A stretch of 64,000 nucleotides of DNA. Origin: Parerythrobacter lacustris (GTDB taxonomy: Bacteria > Pseudomonadota > Alphaproteobacteria > Sphingomonadales > Sphingomonadaceae). The stretch covers positions 558,001 to 622,000 of the forward strand of contig NZ_JANKHH010000003.1 in assembly GCF_024626475.1 (NCBI RefSeq). The letters are read 5' to 3'. Positions 59,529 to 64,000 of this stretch are shown here, piece after piece. A program made the translations under genes and the position numbers. The first letter of the stretch is position 1. Every line of letters begins with the position of its first letter. The notes under the pieces are model-generated. The model saw nothing but the letters and a program-made list of their open reading frames with translations. It had not been told where the DNA came from and did not search any database.

Positions 59529-61463
59529 ATGCGTAAATATCTGTTTATAGGTGTTTCCTTTGCGGCGATTGCTGGCCCTGGCTGGGCACAGGATGCTGTT
59601 GAGGACGAGCAGTTCTGCCTTTGCAATGGCACCCGGATCAACGAAGCGGAGATCACCGTAACTGCTACCGGCACGCGGATCGAAGTGGAGGATACCGGGC
59701 AATCCGTCACCGTCTTCGGCCCTGAAGAAATCGCCGCAGTGCAGGGAGCCGATCTCACTCGCGTGCTCCAGCGTGCGCCGGGGGTGACCATCGCCCGCAA
59801 TGGCGGCACGGGGAGCTTTACCGGCGTGCGCGTGCGCGGTGCGGAGGCAGAGCAGTTGCTCACCCTGATCGACGGCGTGCGTCTATCCGATCCGGCGGCG
59901 CCCGGGGGCGGGTTCGATTTCGGAAACCTGCTCACCGGCAATCTAGAGAAGGTCGAGCTGCTGCGCGGATCGAACAGCACGGTATGGGGGTCGGACGCAA
60001 TCGGCGGGGTGCTGGTTGCCTCGACCAGGGCGTCGAGCGCGCTTTCTGCCAGTGCCGAATATGGCGCGCGCGATACCGTCAGCCTTGCGGTCAGCGGAGG
60101 CCTGTCGGGCGATACCGGCTTCGTCGGCCTTTCTGGCAGCTACTTCACCACCGACGGCTTTTCGGCGGCGGCAAACGGCACCGAGGCCGACGGATTCGAG
60201 CAGTGGGCGGTCAACGGGCAGGGCAGGCTCTACCTGTCCTACGCGCTCGAACTCTTCACGCAGGCGCGCTATGCCGAAGGGCGGCTGGAGCTGGATGGTT
60301 TCCCGGCCCCCGCCTTCGCCTTGGCCGACACGGCAGAATACCAGGACACCCGCCAGCTCTCCGCCGCAGCAGGCGCAACCTACGACAATGGCCCGCTATT
60401 CGTCCGCGCGACCTACTCATTCGCCGACACCGCGCGCGACAATGTCGATCCCGCTTTCGGGCCGAGCTTCACCAGCGACGGGCGATCCGACCGGATCGAT
60501 GTCAAGGGCGAATGGCGCCCGATCGGCCCGCTGCTGGTCAATTTCGGGGCCGAGCACGAGTGGCTCGAATACCGGACGCTGTTCGATGCCGGGAACGACA
60601 CGCGCATCTTCGGGGCCTACACCCAGCTTGGGATCGAATTCGGCGGACTGTCCGCCCATGCCGGGGCGCGGTTCGACGATCATGCCCGGTTCGGCAGTGC
60701 GACCAGCTTCGGTGCGGACCTGAGCTATGAAGTGGCCGACGACCTGCGCCTGAAGGCCAGCGTGGGCGAAGGCTTCAAGGCGCCGACCCTGTTCCAGCTG
60801 TTCAGCGATTTCGGCAACGAGACGCTGCGGCCCGAGAGGAGCACGAGCTTTGATATCGGCCTGACCTACAGCGGTCGGGCATGGCTCGATTATGTAGGCA
60901 TCACCCTGTTCCGGCGGGACAACGAGAATCTGATCGATTTCGTCTCCTGCTTCGGCGTGACGGGCGGCATCTGCACCGATCGCCCCTTCGGCACCTATGA
61001 CAATGTCGGGCGTACACGCGCGCAGGGGTTCGAGCTCGAAGCAGGCAAGACGCTGGGCGAGGTGCTGCAATTGCGCGCCGCCTATGCCTTCATCGATACC
61101 GAGAACCGCACCGCGGGATCGGCGAACCGCGGTAAGGTGCTGGCGCGCCGCCCGGATCACGCGCTGACGCTGTCCGCCGACGTCGAATTCGATCCGGGTT
61201 CGGAATTCACCCCGACGCTGGGCGCGGAGATGCGCTTCGTTTCCGACGCATTCGACAATGCCGCCAATACCGTGCCGCTCGACGATTACGTGGTGATCGA
61301 CGTCCGCGCGACGAAGCCATTGCTGATGATCGACGAGGATACGCAGCGCACGCTCGATATCTTCGCGCGGATCGAGAACGTCACCGACGCAGGGTACCAG
61401 ACCGCCGCAGGCTACGCCTCGCCGGGACGCGGGGTGTTCGTGGGGATCAGGACGGGGCTCTAG
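59529..61463 (+). CDS. btuB: TonB-dependent cobalamin receptor
   Basis: 644 residues from the ATG at 59529 with AGGAGG upstream. Signal peptide (MRKYLFIGVSFAAIAGPGWA), TonB box EITVTATG, plug domain (VLQRAPGVTIARNGGTGSFT, VELLRGSNSTVWGSDAIGG), and a 22-strand barrel pattern to the end (VFVGIRTGL). The last residue is Leu rather than the usual aromatic. It transports vitamin B12 across the outer membrane; assignment is from the riboswitch and the ABC transporter that follows. Confidence 0.92.
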   Translation: MRKYLFIGVSFAAIAGPGWAQDAVEDEQFCLCNGTRINEAEITVTATGTRIEVEDTGQSVTVFGPEEIAAVQGADLTRVLQRAPGVTIARNGGTGSFTGVRVRGAEAEQLLTLIDGVRLSDPAAPGGGFDFGNLLTGNLEKVELLRGSNSTVWGSDAIGGVLVASTRASSALSASAEYGARDTVSLAVSGGLSGDTGFVGLSGSYFTTDGFSAAANGTEADGFEQWAVNGQGRLYLSYALELFTQARYAEGRLELDGFPAPAFALADTAEYQDTRQLSAAAGATYDNGPLFVRATYSFADTARDNVDPAFGPSFTSDGRSDRIDVKGEWRPIGPLLVNFGAEHEWLEYRTLFDAGNDTRIFGAYTQLGIEFGGLSAHAGARFDDHARFGSATSFGADLSYEVADDLRLKASVGEGFKAPTLFQLFSDFGNETLRPERSTSFDIGLTYSGRAWLDYVGITLFRRDNENLIDFVSCFGVTGGICTDRPFGTYDNVGRTRAQGFELEAGKTLGEVLQLRAAYAFIDTENRTAGSANRGKVLARRPDHALTLSADVEFDPGSEFTPTLGAEMRFVSDAFDNAANTVPLDDYVVIDVRATKPLLMIDEDTQRTLDIFARIENVTDAGYQTAAGYASPGRGVFVGIRTGL

Positions 61464-62455
61464 TGCTCGGCCCCATTGCCATGTCGTCCCCGCGCAGGCG
61501 GGGATCCAGGGTGACCTGCGCACTGCTCGCACTCTGGATCCACGCTTTCGCGGCAATGACCCTGGCTGGATGCAGCGTGTCCTCTGCCAAAGAAGAGGCG
61601 ACGTCCGAACACCCCACCATCGTCAGCCTCAACCCCTGCACCGATGCGGTGCTGGCGGAGATCGCCGGTCCCGAGCAGCTGCTAGCGATATCGCACTACA
61701 GCCAGGACCCGTCCGCGACGTCGATGGACTTGGCACAGGCGCGCCACTTCCGTGCCACCGGCGGGACGGTGGAGGAGGTCCTCGCGCTCGATCCGGATAT
61801 TGTGGTGGCGAGCAGCTTCCTCGCCCCTGCCACGCGCAAGGCCTTCGAGGATCTGGACGTGCGGGTGGAAACCTTCGGCATCGCTTCGACCGTCGACGAC
61901 AGCGTGGCACAAGTGCGGGCGATCGGCGCGCTGGCGGGCAAGCCGGAGCAGGCCGAGCGCCTCGCGCAGCGGATCGAACAGGCGGCAGAACCCAGGAGTG
62001 GCTCGCCGCCTGTTTCTGCCGTCCTGTGGCAACCCGGCGGTATCGTGCCGGGCGATGGCGCGCTCGTCAGCGAACTGCTGCGCCGAGCGGGCTTCGCCAG
62101 CCATAGCGCGGCGATCGGCATGGGGCAGGCGGATTACCTTTCGCTCGAGCAGGTGCTCGCCAGCCCGCCGCATCTGCTGCTGGTTGCCGGGCAGGAACGC
62201 TCGCAGCAGCATCCGGCGCTTGCTTCGTTGCCGGGCATGAGGGTCGAACGGCTCGATCCCGCGCTGCTCTATTGCGGCGGCCCGACGATCATCCGCGCGA
62301 TGGACCGGCTGAGGGAGGTGCGCCGATCCTTCGAGACGGGCGCTCGAACTGCGTCCTCGCACCCTCCTCAGGACGAGCGGTTGGATTCAGTCAACGCCGC
62401 TCATCCTGAGGAGCGACCGAGGCTGAAAGCCGAGGGAGCGTCTCGAAGGACATGA
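61463..62455 (+). CDS. btuF: cobalamin-binding protein of ABC transporter
   Basis: 330 residues. The GTG start shares one base with the btuB stop; an ATG at 61481 is possible. A lipobox-like MTLAGCSVSS precedes the periplasmic-binding fold (HPTIVSLNPCTDAVLAEIAG, VLALDPDIVVASSFL, LYCGGPTIIRAMDRLREV). Residues 1-33 are encoded largely by a dispersed repeat (61484-61560), and the last ~43 by another (62327-62450), so both ends have been built from or invaded by repeats. It probably delivers B12 to BtuC. Confidence 0.85.
   Translation: MLGPIAMSSPRRRGSRVTCALLALWIHAFAAMTLAGCSVSSAKEEATSEHPTIVSLNPCTDAVLAEIAGPEQLLAISHYSQDPSATSMDLAQARHFRATGGTVEEVLALDPDIVVASSFLAPATRKAFEDLDVRVETFGIASTVDDSVAQVRAIGALAGKPEQAERLAQRIEQAAEPRSGSPPVSAVLWQPGGIVPGDGALVSELLRRAGFASHSAAIGMGQADYLSLEQVLASPPHLLLVAGQERSQQHPALASLPGMRVERLDPALLYCGGPTIIRAMDRLREVRRSFETGARTASSHPPQDERLDSVNAAHPEERPRLKAEGASRRT
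61484..61560. repeat. dispersed repeat inside the btuF signal region
   Basis: CGTCCCCGCGCAGGCGGGGATCCAG at the left and CTGGATCCACGCTTTCGCGGCAATGAC at the right are inverted halves of the GTCATCCCCGC family. It lies within the reading frame and encodes PRRRGSRVT and WIHAFAAMT. Confidence 0.8.
62327..62450. repeat. CTTCGAGACG-type palindromic repeat in the btuF 3' end
   Basis: Outer arms TCCTTCGAGACG (62327-62338) and CGTCTCGAAGGA (62439-62450), and inner arms CTCCTCAGGACGAGCGG and CCGCTCATCCTGAGGAG, form a large palindrome. The same words occur in the 190-bp repeats at 12701 and 14531. It encodes the last ~42 residues of the binding protein. Confidence 0.85.
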
Positions 62456-63417
62456 CCCGCGCCACGCTCATCCTCCTCGGCCTGATCGCCGTAGCCTTCC
62501 CGCTTTCGCTGCTTGCAGGCCGCGTGTGGATCGACCCCGCCAGCACCCCCAACGCCGCGCTGATCCTCGCCGAGCTGCGGCTGCCGCGCAGCGTGCTGGC
62601 GCTGGTGATCGGCGCGGGGCTGGGGGCGGCGGGGGCGGCGATGCAGGGCTATTTGCGCAATCCGCTGGCCGATCCGGGGCTGTTCGGCATCGCGCCGGGC
62701 GCGGCGCTGGGGGCGGTGGCGAGCTTCTGGCTGGGCTATGCCGCCAGCGCCTGGGCACTGCCGCTGATGGCACTGATCGGCGCGGGCGGGGCGATGGCGC
62801 TACTGGCGCTGATCGCGGGGCGGACCGCCAATGGGCCCAAGGGCATCGCGCTGTTCACGCTCGCCGGACTGATGATCGCCAGCCTCGCCGGAACGCTCAC
62901 CAGCCTCGCGATTTCGATGGCACCCAATGCCTTCGCGATGAGCGAGATCGTTGGCTGGCTGATGGGTGCGCTGACCGACCGCAGCTGGTGCGACGTGGGG
63001 GTGGCTGCGCCGCTGACGCTGGCCGGGATCGGCCTGCTGGCGCTGCTCGGGCGCGATCTCGACGCGCTTATCCTCGGAGATAGCGCCGCGCGCTCGCTGG
63101 GTATGGACGAGCGGAGAGTGCTGTGGATGCTGATCGGCGGGATCGGGCTCACCGTGGGGAGCGGGGTCGCGGTGGCGGGAATCATCGGCTTCGTCGGACT
63201 GATCGTGCCGCACCTCGTGCGCCCGCTGACCGACCGCCGACCGTCGCAGCTGCTGCTGCCGAGCGCGCTCGCTGGCGCATTGCTGGTGCTGGTGGCGGAC
63301 AGCGTGGTGCGCGTGCTGCCGCTGGTCACCGAGCTGCGGCTGGGTATCGCGCTCAGCCTGATCGGCGCGCCGTTCTTCCTCTGGCTGCTGCTGCGGATGC
63401 GGCGGGGGTTGGCGTGA
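62452..63417 (+). CDS. btuC: cobalamin ABC transporter permease
   Basis: 321 residues, about ten membrane helices of the FecCD/BtuC family. LRLPRSVLALVIGAGLGAAG, AMQGYLRNPLADPGLFGIAP, and GIIGFVGLIVPHLVRPLTD, the loop that contacts the ATPase. It overlaps btuF and btuD by 4 and 1 bases. Confidence 0.93.
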   Translation: MTRATLILLGLIAVAFPLSLLAGRVWIDPASTPNAALILAELRLPRSVLALVIGAGLGAAGAAMQGYLRNPLADPGLFGIAPGAALGAVASFWLGYAASAWALPLMALIGAGGAMALLALIAGRTANGPKGIALFTLAGLMIASLAGTLTSLAISMAPNAFAMSEIVGWLMGALTDRSWCDVGVAAPLTLAGIGLLALLGRDLDALILGDSAARSLGMDERRVLWMLIGGIGLTVGSGVAVAGIIGFVGLIVPHLVRPLTDRRPSQLLLPSALAGALLVLVADSVVRVLPLVTELRLGIALSLIGAPFFLWLLLRMRRGLA

Positions 63418-64000
63418 TGCTGCGCGCGGAGGGCATCACCATCGGTACGCGACTGCGCGATGTGTCGACGGCGATCGAACCGGCCTGCATCACAGCGATC
63501 TGCGGACCCAACGGCGCGGGCAAGTCGACGCTGCTGCAGGTGCTCGCAGGCCTGCTGCGGCCCGAGGCGGGGAGGGTGATGCTGGAAGGCGAGGCGCTCG
63601 ACACACTCCACCCGCGCGAGCGGGCGAAGGCGATCGGCTACCTGCCGCAGGATGCCGAGATCGCGTGGGATGTTGCGGTGCGCAGCCTCGTCGCGCTGGG
63701 CCGCCTGCCGCATCGCGATCGCGGCAACGCGCAGGTCGAAGCGGCGCTGGCCGCGCTCGATCTGGAAGCGCTGGCCGAGCGCCCGGTGTCGCAGCTGTCG
63801 GGCGGCGAGCGCGCGCGGGCGCTGCTTGCCCGGGTGATTGCCGGGGACCCGCGCTGGATACTCGCCGACGAGCCCTTCGCCGCGCTCGATCTCGCGCATC
63901 AGGCGCGGCTGCTCGCGCAGCTTGCGGCGCAGGCGGCGAGCGGGGCCGGGGTGGTGGTCGTGGTGCACGACCTCGCGCTGGCGATGAACCATGCGCAGCG
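63417..64000 (+). CDS. btuD: cobalamin ABC transporter ATPase (3' end outside window)
   Basis: 194 codons visible, open to the window end. Walker A GPNGAGKST, Q-loop YLPQDAE, signature QLSGGERARALL, Walker B WILADEPFAALD and switch His in VVVHDLALAMNHA. The start ATG overlaps the btuC stop. It powers B12 import. Confidence 0.93.
   Translation, partial: MLRAEGITIGTRLRDVSTAIEPACITAICGPNGAGKSTLLQVLAGLLRPEAGRVMLEGEALDTLHPRERAKAIGYLPQDAEIAWDVAVRSLVALGRLPHRDRGNAQVEAALAALDLEALAERPVSQLSGGERARALLARVIAGDPRWILADEPFAALDLAHQARLLAQLAAQAASGAGVVVVVHDLALAMNHAQ

Overview
This 64-kb window is high-GC DNA from an alphaproteobacterium, most likely a member of the Sphingomonadales close to Erythrobacteraceae. That placement is my inference from recalled relatives, resting on the ribosomal protein sequences, the clustering of mdh, sucD, sucA, odhB and lpdA, the abundance of short dispersed repeats of the GTCATCCC..GGGAT and CTTCGAGACG..CATCCTGAG types, and the many acyl-CoA dehydrogenases.

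Region 1 (1-8753) is a catabolic cluster. A TetR-type regulator on the plus strand converges on a minus-strand operon of three acyl-CoA dehydrogenases and three major-facilitator transporters. Two of the transporters are tandem GPH-type paralogues. Two of the dehydrogenases are adjacent, and both lack the usual C-terminal catalytic glutamate, which suggests a heteromeric enzyme. The substrate is unknown.

Region 2 (8754-14884) is an accessory, decayed region. It holds an IS6-family transposase remnant, a disrupted HTH-type gene carrying a 22-bp inverted-repeat element, an AT-rich gene for a large membrane protein of unknown function, and a small cassette (GNAT acetyltransferase, cold-shock-like protein, conserved hypothetical) bracketed by two 190-bp direct repeats.

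Region 3 (14885-37128) is the str-S10-spc-alpha superoperon: rpsL, rpsG, fusA, tuf, rpsJ, rplC-D-W-B, rpsS, rplV, rpsC, rplP, rpmC, rpsQ, rplN-X-E, rpsN, rpsH, rplF-R, rpsE, rpmD, rplO, secY, adk, rpsM, rpsK, rpoA and rplQ. A secreted SRPBCC-like protein and an NADP-type glutamate dehydrogenase lie between adk and rpsM. Hairpins and dispersed repeats fill several of the wider gaps. L3 has a long acidic C-terminal tail, and S5 has an RGG-rich N-terminal extension of about 100 residues. A strong terminator follows rplQ.

Region 4 (37284-46066) is housekeeping and envelope content: a DUF4166/saccharopine-dehydrogenase-like pair, a serine hydrolase, two paralogous secreted proteins each preceded by a palindrome, a TRIC-type channel, a PepSY protein, an amidase, a VOC protein and a short SEDS-like membrane protein.

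Region 5 (46077-55352) is the TCA-cycle operon on the minus strand: mdh, a secreted hypothetical, sucD, sucA, odhB, a lipoprotein and lpdA. A PIN-toxin/antitoxin pair has been inserted at the start of sucD and left a 72-bp duplicate of the sucD 5' end upstream. sucC is not between mdh and sucD.

Region 6 (55403-59057) has a membrane GGDEF-EAL protein, a small conserved hypothetical and a SleB-type cell wall hydrolase. Region 7 (59255-64000) is a cobalamin-riboswitch-controlled vitamin B12 uptake operon: btuB-like TonB receptor, binding lipoprotein, BtuC permease and BtuD ATPase (cut by the window end). Both ends of the binding-protein gene run through dispersed repeat elements.

I saw no rRNA, tRNA or CRISPR. 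The clearest unusual structures are the toxin-antitoxin insertion in the suc operon, the repeat-derived termini of the B12-binding protein, and the repeat-bracketed cassette.
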